This document shows, piece by piece, positions 30,797 to 40,161 of a stretch of DNA of 64,000 nucleotides. This DNA comes from Legionella bononiensis (GTDB lineage Bacteria; Pseudomonadota; Gammaproteobacteria; Legionellales; Legionellaceae). Each line of letters opens with the position of its first letter. Position 1 is the stretch's first letter. A program made the position numbers and the translations under genes. A model generated the notes under the pieces. That model made no database searches, was not told the DNA's origin, and saw nothing but the letters and a program-made list of their open reading frames with translations. The DNA is taken from contig NZ_JADOBG010000003.1 of the NCBI RefSeq assembly GCF_016786215.1, positions 92,034-156,033 of the forward strand, read 5' to 3'.

Positions 30797-31900
30797 ATGC
30801 AATATAATAATAATCAGGAGCGCGTCGCAACTCAGATTCTGGGTGCGACAGGACTTGAAGCTTTAGAAATGGGCGCCGCACGTATTCATGTTGATGATAA
30901 ACAAATAATCAATTGCCGTGCTGATCTCAATCAATTGGTACCTTTTAAATACCGATGGGCCTGGGATAAATACCTTACTGCCTGTGCCAATCATTGGATG
31001 CCTAATGAAATCAGTATGAGCGCCGATGTGGCGCTTTGGAAGGATCCTAATGGTCTTACTGAAGATGAACGTTTAATAATCAAACGTAATTTAGGATTTT
31101 TCTCAACAGCAGATTCTTTAGTTGCGAATAACCTGGTTCTTGCTGTTTATAAACACATTACCAATCCAGAATGCCGTCAATATTTATTACGTCAGGCGTT
31201 TGAAGAGGCACTACATACACATGCTTATCAATATGTAATTGAAAGTCTGGGACTTGACGAAGCTGAAGTATTTAATATGTATCGGGAAATACCATCAGTT
31301 GCTACAAAAGCAGCCTGGGCCTTACCTTTCACTCAAAGTTTAGGCGATGAGTCCTTCCATACAGGGACTCTTGAAAATGATCAACGTCTATTACGTGACC
31401 TGATTGCTTTTTACGTTATCTTTGAGGGTATATTCTTCTACGTTGGTTTTACTCAGATTTTATCGATGGGTCGTCGTAATAAAATGGTGGGTACGTCAGA
31501 ACAATTCCAATATATTTTACGTGATGAATCCATGCACATGAATTTTGGTATTGATGTGATTAACCAAATTAAAATTGAAAATCCTCATTTATGGACGCCT
31601 GAATTTAAAGATGAAATTATCAAGCTCGTCAGAGAAGCCGTAGAGATGGAGTATCAGTATGCTAAAGATACAATGCCTCATGGCATACTGGGAATGAATG
31701 CCGAGATGTTTGAAGAATACCTGCATTTCATAGCAAACCGCCGCTTAAACCAGATTGGTTTGGCAGATCAATACCCTGGGGCTGAAAATCCTTTCCCATG
31801 GATGAGTGAAATGATGGACTTGAAAAAAGAGAAAAATTTCTTTGAAACTCGTGTCATCGAATATCAAGCTGGAGGTACTTTAAGCTGGGAAGATGATTAA
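30797..31900 (+). CDS. nrdB: Class Ia ribonucleotide reductase, small subunit
   Basis: 367 residues from ATG 30797, preceded by CAGGAGA. The sequence is of the Pseudomonas/Chlamydia-like group ([39 protein letters not shown]). By alignment with E. coli, the first metal ligand is Asp106, followed by Glu137 and His140, and Tyr144 occupies the radical position; Chlamydia class Ic enzymes have Glu and Phe at these two places. The retained Asp and Tyr predict a diferric-tyrosyl class Ia cofactor. Forms the radical donor dimer for NrdA; co-transcribed. Confidence 0.97.
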   Translation: MQYNNNQERVATQILGATGLEALEMGAARIHVDDKQIINCRADLNQLVPFKYRWAWDKYLTACANHWMPNEISMSADVALWKDPNGLTEDERLIIKRNLGFFSTADSLVANNLVLAVYKHITNPECRQYLLRQAFEEALHTHAYQYVIESLGLDEAEVFNMYREIPSVATKAAWALPFTQSLGDESFHTGTLENDQRLLRDLIAFYVIFEGIFFYVGFTQILSMGRRNKMVGTSEQFQYILRDESMHMNFGIDVINQIKIENPHLWTPEFKDEIIKLVREAVEMEYQYAKDTMPHGILGMNAEMFEEYLHFIANRRLNQIGLADQYPGAENPFPWMSEMMDLKKEKNFFETRVIEYQAGGTLSWEDD

Positions 31901-31963
31901 GATCCAATTCGATTCCAGGCTCTATTAATATTCCACTTGTCAATTTCCCCCTAAACATCCAAG

Positions 31964-31984
31964 TACCGCGGCTTGTCCGCGGTA
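31964..31984. repeat. GC-rich palindrome TACCGCGG-N5-CCGCGGTA
   Basis: A perfect 8-bp stem with loop CTTGT in AT-rich surroundings, 64 bp after nrdB. The same 21-bp unit occurs in the opposite orientation at 61015-61035 (loop ACAGG). It may be a dispersed repeat that doubles as a terminator for nrdAB and the convergent gene. Confidence 0.6.
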
Positions 31985-32163
31985 TCTGAGATGTTAGAGC
32001 TGACGCGGTCAAGCTGAGGCACGTAGATGGTGGGGAGCAAAGGTGATGGCACTCAATGTCCCGAACTCAAAAATAAGAAAGGAACACTGGGTCGAATTTT
32101 TGAGAATAAATCCTATAACCCATTACTATGGATTCGCCAATCTTGTTCTGCCGATAATTTTCT

Positions 32164-33855
32164 CTATTGCATTGCAAAAAAGGAATGGTTTGCATCAGCG
32201 CCAGAACTATTTTCTAATACAGGTTTTTTCACTGATGGAGAGACGTGTTGTTTCGCCTCTTGGTTAAAAAATAATAAATTTCCTTTTCGTTTTTTAAATG
32301 GCAGATATGAGTTACTGGCAACAACAACCTTATTCTGCTCTACCGGTTCACTATTTTGATTAACAGCAGAATTCACATTATCGTCTGCTTTTGGTCCATC
32401 CACGCTAAGAACTGTTTTCTCTAATGAGTTATCGCCAGTAAATCGAGCCAAATAAGTACAGGAATTATCATGATTTTTTGGATGAAATTTATGTAAGACC
32501 GTTATAAATTTACATTTACAAAGATATGAGTATAAATCTTCCGGAATATTAATGTCCTTATCTCGCCCCATTTCGATTGCCAGATAGCCGCCAGGAATAA
32601 GTCCTTTGATTGCTTGTTGCACTAATACATAGAGAAATTGTTCTTTCCAGACATTATAAGTATTATAACGCAGATAGGATTGATTGGCTCCCTGGTATTT
32701 TTCCAGACCAAAATAAGGTGGTGAGGTATACATGAGTTGATTGGGTTTTCCATCCGGGCATAATTCTGTACTATCGCATTCCTCCATCGGTTTCTGATGA
32801 ATGATGACTTCAAATCCAGCAGGTTTATAACGGGTAGTTATTTCTTGATAGCCCGCATGAATGGTTGTATTGGGGTCAGTAGCCACATAGCGCTTTAATC
32901 CTAAAGAGGAAGAGGCTAATGCACCAACCAAGCGATCTCCCCAACCTGCACAGAGATCAAGATAACTTTCAATGGCGAAACTGTCTTTATAGCTGGTCTG
33001 TAAAAAATTGATCAAACAGGGTATATGAAAAGGTTTGTGTTGTTGGGCACCAAATTTTCGTGTTAATTTTGTTCGCACGACATGTCCGGTTAAGGCCATA
33101 TTTCTATTCTCAAAATGATAATCATACTCCCTATTTCGGTTGGTCATTGCTATTTGGCGCAGAAAGCCATTGATAACCGATGACAACGTGTCGGCATACC
33201 ATGATGAAACAGGGGTACGATAGCTTCCGTCTTTATTTTTAAAAGTACTATTGGTTACTTCATAACGCTGATATTGCATTACACGATCAGACACTGACCA
33301 GCCAAGATAAGTCTTGGGAATATTCGTAGTAAATGCCATAGTTGATGGGTGGTTTGCTACTTTATCAATCAGGTCTTTAAACTCTTTATCAGCCATTTCT
33401 TCAGTAATGGGCTCATATGGAAAAGGCAGATTTTGGTAACGAATTTCCTTTAATACTCGTAGGCTAATGATTTGGCACAACAAAAATTCAATGGCGTCCA
33501 ATTTATGCTTACGAAATTCTTGAGTTTGAGAGGCATATTTTGTTGAAACATAATGATGGGCTTGAGTTAGTTTTTCTTTAAAATAATCACTGGAAACAAA
33601 AGTATCTCCTTGTACAATACGATCCTCATCTGCAAAAAGCACTGACCCCAAAAGTTCTTGTAACTCATGTTCACTTCTTAATTCATCCTCATCAGGGATA
33701 TAAACATCCTTATCCTTTTTATTTTTTCCCATAAAGTAATGATACGTGGGTATTTCATCGAATTTGATGCGTTTCTCAGGATCAAAAGAATGGTTTCTTT
33801 CCCGCTCAAGAATATCGACGATTTTTTTAGCTTTAGTCAGTAACGATTTGGACAT
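32164..33855 (-). CDS. Orphan SAM-dependent DNA-methyltransferase-like protein
   Basis: 563 residues. The first 290 residues are a helical, charged region without a recognised domain. A methyltransferase core follows: motif I YLDLCAGWGDRLVGAL (about 298-313), the acidic DPN loop after it (ATDPNTTIHAGY), and motif IV TSPPYFGLEKY (377-387). TSPPY is the catalytic motif of N4-cytosine and some N6-adenine DNA methyltransferases. The last 85 residues are hydrophilic and low in complexity. No restriction enzyme, specificity subunit or phage gene lies beside it, so it is an orphan; it might modify host or foreign DNA, or be a secreted effector. AGGAG lies about 13 nt before the ATG, which is long. 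Confidence 0.75.
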   Translation of the reverse strand: MSKSLLTKAKKIVDILERERNHSFDPEKRIKFDEIPTYHYFMGKNKKDKDVYIPDEDELRSEHELQELLGSVLFADEDRIVQGDTFVSSDYFKEKLTQAHHYVSTKYASQTQEFRKHKLDAIEFLLCQIISLRVLKEIRYQNLPFPYEPITEEMADKEFKDLIDKVANHPSTMAFTTNIPKTYLGWSVSDRVMQYQRYEVTNSTFKNKDGSYRTPVSSWYADTLSSVINGFLRQIAMTNRNREYDYHFENRNMALTGHVVRTKLTRKFGAQQHKPFHIPCLINFLQTSYKDSFAIESYLDLCAGWGDRLVGALASSSLGLKRYVATDPNTTIHAGYQEITTRYKPAGFEVIIHQKPMEECDSTELCPDGKPNQLMYTSPPYFGLEKYQGANQSYLRYNTYNVWKEQFLYVLVQQAIKGLIPGGYLAIEMGRDKDINIPEDLYSYLCKCKFITVLHKFHPKNHDNSCTYLARFTGDNSLEKTVLSVDGPKADDNVNSAVNQNSEPVEQNKVVVASNSYLPFKKRKGNLLFFNQEAKQHVSPSVKKPVLENSSGADANHSFFAMQ

Positions 33856-34253
33856 GATGAGGTTGATTCTCCTGTATTCGTAAACAAAATTACCGAACGT
33901 GGTAAATTAAGGCCCCAAATGGTAGCACAATAGTCAACGTGCTTCAAATTAACATTATTGGTTGGTTGTTATTGTTACGATTAATACTCTTTTACGATGT
34001 CAAAAATTCCATAAAACGACATTCTAGGGTAGTTCTATCATTATGGTTACATTATTATGGGATAAAATGGAGAAACATATAGGATATTATGCTCTGATTA
34101 ATCAAACACAGTTTGTACGATGTACAGCGATTTTGAATTTAATGCGCTCTTAGCTTTGATAGACCATTGTTTACTTGGATACAGATGATCAATCTTCAAC
34201 TTCTTCATCTATCTGAACATAGAATGTACTACTCACTGTTCCCTAACATTAAA
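33856..34253. other. Intergenic region between two minus-strand orphans
   Basis: Nearly 400 bp of AT-rich DNA without ORF, repeat copy or convincing terminator. It must contain the promoter for the methyltransferase-like gene, but no clear -35/-10 pair was picked out. Confidence 0.25.
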
Positions 34254-34898
34254 TCACGATTTCGATCTTTGTGGTGATATAGGGGTGCTGCCTTCATGAT
34301 GCCCATCGTTTAACGTGGTACTTTCGGGATCTTTAGCCTGTATCAACGTTTCTCGATAACCTTTAGCAGGATTTAACAGCCGAGAAATAGTCGCCAGACC
34401 TTGTTTTAAATTGGGGTCATCAGGATTGTTTTCTTGTTCCGACTTTAATTGTTCTTCAATTTCATTCAAAGTGCCTTGATAAAGTGTACCATTACCACAT
34501 GAAAAGGCATAAAAACCAGTAGGCTTCCCATTACTATCCAATTCAGAAGCAAGAAATTTACGAGGTGGTTCCTGGGTAGCTTGAGTTGTAAAAAATGCAA
34601 TAGCATCATCTTTAGTCGGAAAAACTAATACATTATTTTCAATTGGGACGTTCGGATATTTTTTCTTAAAATCTTCAACGATTTTCTTCCAATCATCAGC
34701 TTCTACTCCTGTAGGTTGAAGGTTGAATCGAGTCATTTCTTCAACAGGTTGCGATTTTGAAGACTCTTCATCTAACAATGCTGCATTTTTTCGCTTTTCT
34801 TCTTCAAGACGAATTTGTTCTATTTCTCGACCTAAAGCTTCTTGCTTAAGTCGCTCAGCCTGTAGATTTTTCTTAATCTTATCTTCATTGCTTGACAT
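34254..34898 (-). CDS. Orphan coiled-coil protein, possible Dot/Icm substrate
   Basis: 214 residues, no signal peptide or membrane segment. Residues 1-50 are a charged coiled coil (KKNLQAERLKQEALGREIEQ). A folded part follows with VPIENNVLVFPTKDDAIAFF and ELDSNGKPTGFYAFSCGNG, then a hydrophilic tail rich in Ser, Glu and Gly. I do not recognise a functional domain. This architecture recurs among Legionella type IV-secreted proteins, but that is only resemblance. TAGGTG lies before the ATG. Flanked by long non-coding stretches, as single accessory genes usually are. Confidence 0.6.
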   Translation of the reverse strand: MSSNEDKIKKNLQAERLKQEALGREIEQIRLEEEKRKNAALLDEESSKSQPVEEMTRFNLQPTGVEADDWKKIVEDFKKKYPNVPIENNVLVFPTKDDAIAFFTTQATQEPPRKFLASELDSNGKPTGFYAFSCGNGTLYQGTLNEIEEQLKSEQENNPDDPNLKQGLATISRLLNPAKGYRETLIQAKDPESTTLNDGHHEGSTPISPQRSKS

Positions 34899-35256
34899 AT
34901 TCGCACCTATATCTGTTTATTTGACTCAATAAATTGTTCAATCTGAATATTTTATATATTTTTGAAGATACCATACATCTCTATTATAGCAGGTTCTTTT
35001 AACAGAAATTTACACTTTTCTAACATTAGCCTATCGTAGAAACAAATTGGTCTTCGACAAACCTTATAAAGTCTCTATTTTAATGACCATCAATATGAAC
35101 AATATTAAAACTATAAATCACAAATTTGATAAAATAGTGATGACTTTTAGCGCTGATCCGGTACAATCCCCTCGGCACATTAATAACATGAAAAAAAAAT
35201 AGAAAAATACATGCATTCAATGACTTTACTAACTTGATACAAAACTTGAGGTAAAA
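34899..35256. other. Divergent intergenic region
   Basis: This 358 bp region separates two divergent orphan genes and should hold both promoters. It is AT-rich with no ORF. GAGGT just before 35257 is the ribosome binding site of the next gene. Confidence 0.3.
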
Positions 35257-35799
35257 ATGAATACTATACCGAAAATAAAAAATAAAACTGACGATGACAA
35301 CAATTACAGCTTTCTTCTAAAGTGTATGGCTGGAGTAGGCGCAGCGTTAATTGCTGCAGGAGTTATCACTGCTATCGCACTGTCTGCATCTGCCAAGACT
35401 GCTGCTGCGGGTATGGCAGTTGGCGCAACAGCGACTGCCTTTAGTGTTGCACCAATTATTCCTATTGTTGGAATAGCAGTCCTGATTATTGCTTCGATTT
35501 GTGTTTTACCTTTCCTATTTTCAAGCAGAAGTACCTATGTTGTAGGAGGTTCTCCTGGGTATAGAAATAGTGGATTCTTTGGTAGTTCAATTTTTACACC
35601 TCCATTAATTATTACAGATAATGGGCACCATCATCACCATCATAGACACGGTGGTGGATTTGGTGGTGGCAGCGTATTTGATGGTGGCGGGATATTCAGT
35701 GGTGGACCAGTACATCATGGCAATCATTCAGGATCTAATCATCATGGACATGATGGTGGACACGGTCCTACTGGCGGACATGTACACGGACATCGTTAA
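35257..35799 (+). CDS. Membrane protein with His/Gly-rich tail
   Basis: 180 residues. A short polar N-terminus is followed by two hydrophobic helices (about 23-45 and 52-90, small-residue rich, a hairpin-like pair). The last 60 residues are Gly/His/Ser-rich: HHHHHHRHGGG, then repeats of GGG, HHG and GHG, with about 17 His in total. Such tails bind Ni, Zn or Cu, so metal storage or sensing at a membrane is possible, but I know of no family with a defined function. The tail codons are mixed (cat/cac), so it is not a microsatellite artefact. A strong terminator follows. Confidence 0.7.
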   Translation: MNTIPKIKNKTDDDNNYSFLLKCMAGVGAALIAAGVITAIALSASAKTAAAGMAVGATATAFSVAPIIPIVGIAVLIIASICVLPFLFSSRSTYVVGGSPGYRNSGFFGSSIFTPPLIITDNGHHHHHHRHGGGFGGGSVFDGGGIFSGGPVHHGNHSGSNHHGHDGGHGPTGGHVHGHR

Positions 35800-35823
35800 T
35801 ACTCTGTACTATCCAACTATTTT

Positions 35824-35862
35824 AGAACCGGGTAAAAGAGCAACATTTACCCGGTTCTTTAC
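35824..35862 (+). terminator. Rho-independent terminator after the His-rich gene
   Basis: AGAACCGGGTAAA (35824-35836) and TTTACCCGGTTCT (35846-35858) form a perfect 13-bp stem with a 9-nt loop, followed by TT. The A-rich left edge and T-rich right edge would let it work in both directions. Confidence 0.8.
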
Positions 35863-36085
35863 AAGAACATCAAGGATACTAAGTTTTTTGAACCTTGTTT
35901 TATTCCCATAAAACAATCAGAACAGCATACGATTCAAAAAATCGGAACAATGAATTAATAAGATCGTTACGCCGAGTCGATACTCTTCACAAATTTCGTT
36001 CGAACAAAAGTATTGGAATTATCAATAATTCCGATTTCCACGTCATATTCTAAAAGAAGAAACAATGCCATTAAGTTATGTCGTT

Positions 36086-36174
36086 GTAGCCCGTATTAGC
36101 GAAGCGTAATACGGGGAAATAATGGCAACACATTCCATTATTTCCCCGTATTACGCTTCGCTAATACGGGCTAC
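36086..36174. repeat. 39-bp perfect inverted repeat, MITE/REP-like
   Basis: Arms of 39 bp (36086-36124 and 36136-36174) are exact complements around an 11-nt centre. They begin GTAGCCCGTATTAGCGAAGC and end at GGGGAAATAATG. Pairing extends outward (GTCGT/ACGAC) past one bulged T. Each arm also contains its own 8-bp palindrome CCGTATTA/TAATACGG. It lies between convergent genes. GTAGCCCG...CGGGCTAC units of this style are dispersed intergenic repeats in many gammaproteobacteria; no transposase is nearby. Confidence 0.85.
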
Positions 36175-36245
36175 ACGACTGTAGGCTCAGATAAGTGCTC
36201 TTTAACATGTGATTTATGAAAACAATATTTATTCTATCGAATGAA

Positions 36246-37349
36246 TTAAATACAAGGCTGCAAAAACTCAGTTTGATGTTCCTCTTTATCGTTCAATCCA
36301 GGTTCATGCTTATCCTGCAAGCTCAATACGGCATCGAATATCTGTTCAACGTCGCCTTTTTCTGACCAGAAACTCTGAAACGCCAAAGGATAAGTGCTTA
36401 ATAAATCAGCTTTGGATATTAATTGTTTGTCATTCAGTTGAGTCGAAAGTTGTGTTAATAAATTTAATTTTTGAATATTCTTGTCATTTTTAGGTGTCGA
36501 ACTGGAATTAAGTAATTCAATTTTCCTGTTAATAATATCCTTTATATACACATGAGCTTGTGATAACTCCATTGTTTTCAATACACTACTGTACTCAATT
36601 TGACTAAATAAACGCTGGCTTGAAATGCTGATGGTAGCACTGAGATCAGGAATATCTATTTTAAGTGCAGACAGATCCAGCTGATCAATATTGATTACAA
36701 TGGGTTTATTTAAATGAAACAGCTCTTTTATGGACAGCTTCCAATTATAGGGAATCATTCGCCAAACTAAATTTACCCCGGTTAGAAGAACTGCAGTTAG
36801 AGCACAGGCAGTACCCAGAAACGGAGCAACAGGAGTCAGCATGACAAAAGTAATCGCCCCTGAAATTGCAGTTAATAATCCCAGAATAAATGCATTATTC
36901 AAAGCAGCCTGAATGAAATGCATGCGTTGGGCAGATCCAGATAAAGACTCATATGCCCGGTATGCATTAATACCCAGCATAATTGCCTGATGCAATCCGG
37001 CTAAAACTACACTGCTCAAAAAGAACCAGGGCCCTGCGGCAAAAGTAACCTTCATGGCTGAGGCGATCACAGCCCCATAAAGAGAAACACTGGCAAGAAC
37101 CGCACAAAGTCCAGATACAATGAATCCAAACCATTTATCGAAATTTTTATTCTCGGCGATTGCTAATTGATATCCGCTAATTGCAGCGGATAGAGTCAAC
37201 AAAATACCTATAAATGGAAGCATTACATAATAAAAAGGAGACCCACTAAATGCCGCGAACAAGCGTGAATCAGCCATAACACCAAACAAGCCTACTTCTT
37301 GTACTTCTTTTGTGTAGGCTATTGCTTTCTGAATGATACCTAAAATCAT
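36246..37349 (-). CDS. Orphan multi-pass membrane protein after lysS
   Basis: 367 residues. About five membrane segments lie in the first 205 residues (for example YYVMLPFIGILLTLSAAISG, FGFIVSGLCAVLASVSLYGA, FLSSVVLAGLHQAIMLGI). The C-terminal 160 residues are hydrophilic and helical, ending in EEHQTEFLQPCI. No known domain was recognised. It starts 14 bp after the lysS stop, so it is co-transcribed with prfB-lysS, but nothing suggests a role in translation. Membrane segments plus a long cytosolic tail recall several Legionella secreted membrane effectors; that is inference. Confidence 0.6.
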   Translation of the reverse strand: MILGIIQKAIAYTKEVQEVGLFGVMADSRLFAAFSGSPFYYVMLPFIGILLTLSAAISGYQLAIAENKNFDKWFGFIVSGLCAVLASVSLYGAVIASAMKVTFAAGPWFFLSSVVLAGLHQAIMLGINAYRAYESLSGSAQRMHFIQAALNNAFILGLLTAISGAITFVMLTPVAPFLGTACALTAVLLTGVNLVWRMIPYNWKLSIKELFHLNKPIVINIDQLDLSALKIDIPDLSATISISSQRLFSQIEYSSVLKTMELSQAHVYIKDIINRKIELLNSSSTPKNDKNIQKLNLLTQLSTQLNDKQLISKADLLSTYPLAFQSFWSEKGDVEQIFDAVLSLQDKHEPGLNDKEEHQTEFLQPCI

Positions 37350-37363
37350 AAATCAACCAAAAA

Positions 37364-38848
37364 TTACTGTCTTAAATGCGGGAATAAAATAACATCCCGA
37401 ATGGATTGAGAGTTGGTAAACAACATAACCAAACGATCTATCCCTATACCCTCTCCTGCTGTAGGCGGCAAACCGTATTCCAATGCCTCAATATAATCGC
37501 TATCAAAATGCATTGCTTCCAGATCGCCGGCATCTTTTTCTTCAACCTGTTTTCTAAACCGCTCTGCCTGATCTTCTGCATCATTTAACTCGGAGAAGCC
37601 ATTGGCAATTTCTCGACCAGCAATAAAAAATTCAAATCGATCGGTGACTTCAGGATCATCGTTACTACGTCTGGCCAATGGAGAAATTTCAGTTGGATAA
37701 GCGGTAATGAATGTAGGCTGAAATAACTGATGCTCTATGGTTTCTTCAAACACGATCATTTGCAATTTACCCAAGCCATCAGCATCCTTATAAGGCAAGC
37801 TCAGACGATCCAGAATTGCTCTGCACCCCTCAATACTCTCCAATTGCTCGGCTTTAATATCAGGATGATGTTTAAGGATGGCTTCTTTTACTGACATACG
37901 AGCAAATGGCTGGTTAAAATCAATAACATGACCTTGATACTCAACCTGACGTGTACCTAATACCTTATCACATAAATAATGCAATAACTCTTCAGTAAAA
38001 TTCATCAGATCCTGATAATCAGCATAAGCCTGATAAAATTCAATCATAGTAAATTCAGGATTATGGCGGGTTGATATTCCTTCATTACGAAAATTGCGAT
38101 TTATCTCATATACTCGTTCGAAACCACCAACAACCAATCGCTTTAAGTACAACTCAGGAGCGATTCTCAAATACATGGTCATATCCAGACTGTTATGGTG
38201 TGTAACGAAAGGACGAGCCACAGCACCCCCAGGGATTGGATGCATCATAGGCGTTTCAACTTCCAGATACTGATTATTATCCATAAATTGTCTGAACGCC
38301 TGAATTAATCGTGAACGAATTAAAAAGGTCTTTCTACTGTCTTCATTAGCAATTAAATCGACATAACGTTTACGATATTTAACTTCCTGATCCGCTAAAC
38401 CATGGAATTTATCAGGTAAAGGGCGTAACGATTTAGTTAGCAGTTCCACATGTTCTGCATTCAAAGTGAGTTCACCAGTATTGGTTATAAATAACTCGCC
38501 CTTGACACCAACTATGTCTCCAAGATCCCAATGTTTAAATTGCTCATAGACTTCAGGAAGATCATTAGCTCGGAGGTAAATCTGAATACGACCAGATACA
38601 TCCTGAATATGAAAGAAGCTTGCTTTCCCCATAATACGTCTAAGTACAATTCGTCCGGCAACGACTGCTTTAATTTGTTTTTGAGCCAAAGTTTCTTTAT
38701 CGTACTCACTAAATTCCCTATTCAATTCCTCGGCGAGATTCTCTCTGCGAAATTGATTTGGAAAATTAAAACCACTTGTTCTTAACTCAGCTAATTTTTG
38801 TTTACGAATATGATAAACTTCACTCTCATCTAAATGCTCATCAGTCAT
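37364..38848 (-). CDS. lysS: Lysyl-tRNA synthetase, class II
   Basis: 494 residues, typical of LysRS-II. An N-terminal OB-fold anticodon-binding domain ([22 protein letters not shown]) precedes the class II catalytic domain with motif 1 region [18 protein letters not shown], motif 2 [20 protein letters not shown] and motif 3 [13 protein letters not shown]. It charges tRNA-Lys. It starts one base after the prfB stop; prfB-lysS is a widely conserved operon. Confidence 0.98.
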   Translation of the reverse strand: MTDEHLDESEVYHIRKQKLAELRTSGFNFPNQFRRENLAEELNREFSEYDKETLAQKQIKAVVAGRIVLRRIMGKASFFHIQDVSGRIQIYLRANDLPEVYEQFKHWDLGDIVGVKGELFITNTGELTLNAEHVELLTKSLRPLPDKFHGLADQEVKYRKRYVDLIANEDSRKTFLIRSRLIQAFRQFMDNNQYLEVETPMMHPIPGGAVARPFVTHHNSLDMTMYLRIAPELYLKRLVVGGFERVYEINRNFRNEGISTRHNPEFTMIEFYQAYADYQDLMNFTEELLHYLCDKVLGTRQVEYQGHVIDFNQPFARMSVKEAILKHHPDIKAEQLESIEGCRAILDRLSLPYKDADGLGKLQMIVFEETIEHQLFQPTFITAYPTEISPLARRSNDDPEVTDRFEFFIAGREIANGFSELNDAEDQAERFRKQVEEKDAGDLEAMHFDSDYIEALEYGLPPTAGEGIGIDRLVMLFTNSQSIRDVILFPHLRQ

Positions 38849-38849
38849 G

Positions 38850-39951
38850 CTACCCTACTCCTGCTTTTAAACTTGCTTCAATAAATTGATCCAGTGCGCC
38901 ATCTAATACGGCCTGCGTATTACTTGTTTCAACACCAGTACGTAAATCTTTTACCCGCGATTGATCCAATACATAGGAGCGAATCTGGGAGCCCCATCCA
39001 ATATCCGATTTCGTCGCTTCCAAAGCCTGTTGCTCCGCATTTTTCTTCTGCATTTCCAGCTCATACAATTTGGCGCGCAACTGCTTGAATGCTTGATCTT
39101 TGTTCTTATGCTGACTTCTGTCATTCTGACATTGTACTACAATTCCTGAGGGCATATGGGTAATACGAACCGCGGAATCGGTACGGTTGACGTGCTGTCC
39201 ACCAGCCCCGGACGCACGATAAGTATCGATACGTAAATCAGCTGGGTTGATTTCAATCTCAATATCGTCATCAACTTCTGGAGAAACAAATACCGCGGCA
39301 AAAGAAGTGTGTCGTCTGTTTCCAGAATCAAAAGGAGATTTACGAACTAGTCTGTGTACGCCGGTTTCCGTTCTTAACCAACCAAAAGCATAATCACCCT
39401 TAAAATAGATTGTAGCACTTTTTATCCCGGCAACTTCACCAGGAGAACATTCGATCAGCTCGGTAACAAAACCGTGTTGTTCTCCCCAGCGCAAAAACAT
39501 TCTCAATAACATTTCAGCCCAATCCTGAGCTTCTGTTCCTCCAGAACCGGATTGAATATCAAGATAGGCATTGGAATTATCCATTTTTCCGGAAAACATT
39601 CTTCTGAACTCTAAACCGGCAACCTGTTGCTCTATCCCTTTAACTTCCTCACCAATTTCATTAATGGTTTGTTCGTCGTTCTCTGCTTTGGCAAGTTCAA
39701 ATAACTCGGTTAAATCAATAACAGATTGACCCAATTCAGATAATGAAAGTACAACGGCTTCCAATTGTGTTTTTTCTCGCCCTAATGCTTGCGCTTGTTC
39801 CGGATTATTCCAAACAGTTGGAGATTCTAATTCCCGTATTACCTCTTCCAAACGTTCGTTTTTAGCTTCAAAGTCAAAGGTACCCCCTAAGCGATTCAAT
39901 ACGCTTATCGAGATCGGTCAAACTAAGGCTGATTTGATTCACTTCCAACAT
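38850..39951 (-). CDS. prfB: Peptide chain release factor 2 (programmed +1 frameshift)
   Basis: 366 residues after frameshifting. Translation begins at ATG 39951 and reads 25 codons ([13 protein letters not shown] to SLRGYL) up to an in-frame TGA at 39876-39874; a +1 shift then continues as [12 protein letters not shown] in the main frame to 38850. The protein has the UGA/UAA-specific domain 2 and the catalytic GGQ loop in [19 protein letters not shown]2 terminates at UGA and UAA and controls its own level through the frameshift: low RF2 favours the shift. A purely in-frame reading would begin at an unsupported ATG at 39899. First gene of prfB-lysS. Confidence 0.97.
39873..39888 (-). promoter_or_regulatory. 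prfB autoregulatory frameshift site
   Basis: On the minus strand the site reads AGGGGGTACCTTTGAC: an internal Shine-Dalgarno-like AGGGGG, three bases, the slippery CTT codon and the TGA stop followed by C. It matches the classic RF2 recoding signal AGGGGGTATCTTTGAC at all but one base. Confidence 0.95.
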
Positions 39952-40161
39952 AAGTGTCTCTCAAAAATAAAGAGGTGATTTTACCGTGAAAGTCAGTTTC
40001 TCGCTATAGGAAGTGACGTGTAAGTATAATAAAGAATTGATATTGATGAATCGGGTTCATTAAAAATGATGTAAATCAGAACCTGATATAAACATCATGA
40101 TGTTGCACAATGCAACATCATGACTTTCCCTGTTCTGAAACAATAATCAGGAAAAAACAGA
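39952..40161. other. prfB leader and preceding spacer
   Basis: About 210 bp upstream of prfB, between it and the stop of the secreted orphan. It contains CATCATGATGTTGCACAATGCAACATCATGA, read here only as a local palindrome: TGATGTTGCA and TGCAACATCA (about 40099-40121) pair with two or three central bases. It could terminate the 40162-41001 transcript. Confidence 0.4.

Noticed and set aside
32027..32359. Plus-strand ORFs opposite the end of the methyltransferase gene
   Set aside because: They overlap a well-supported gene on the other strand, have no recognisable domain and no ribosome binding site.
39874..39899. prfB start at 39899
   Set aside because: The canonical frameshift signal and upstream family-like N-terminus show that translation starts at 39951.
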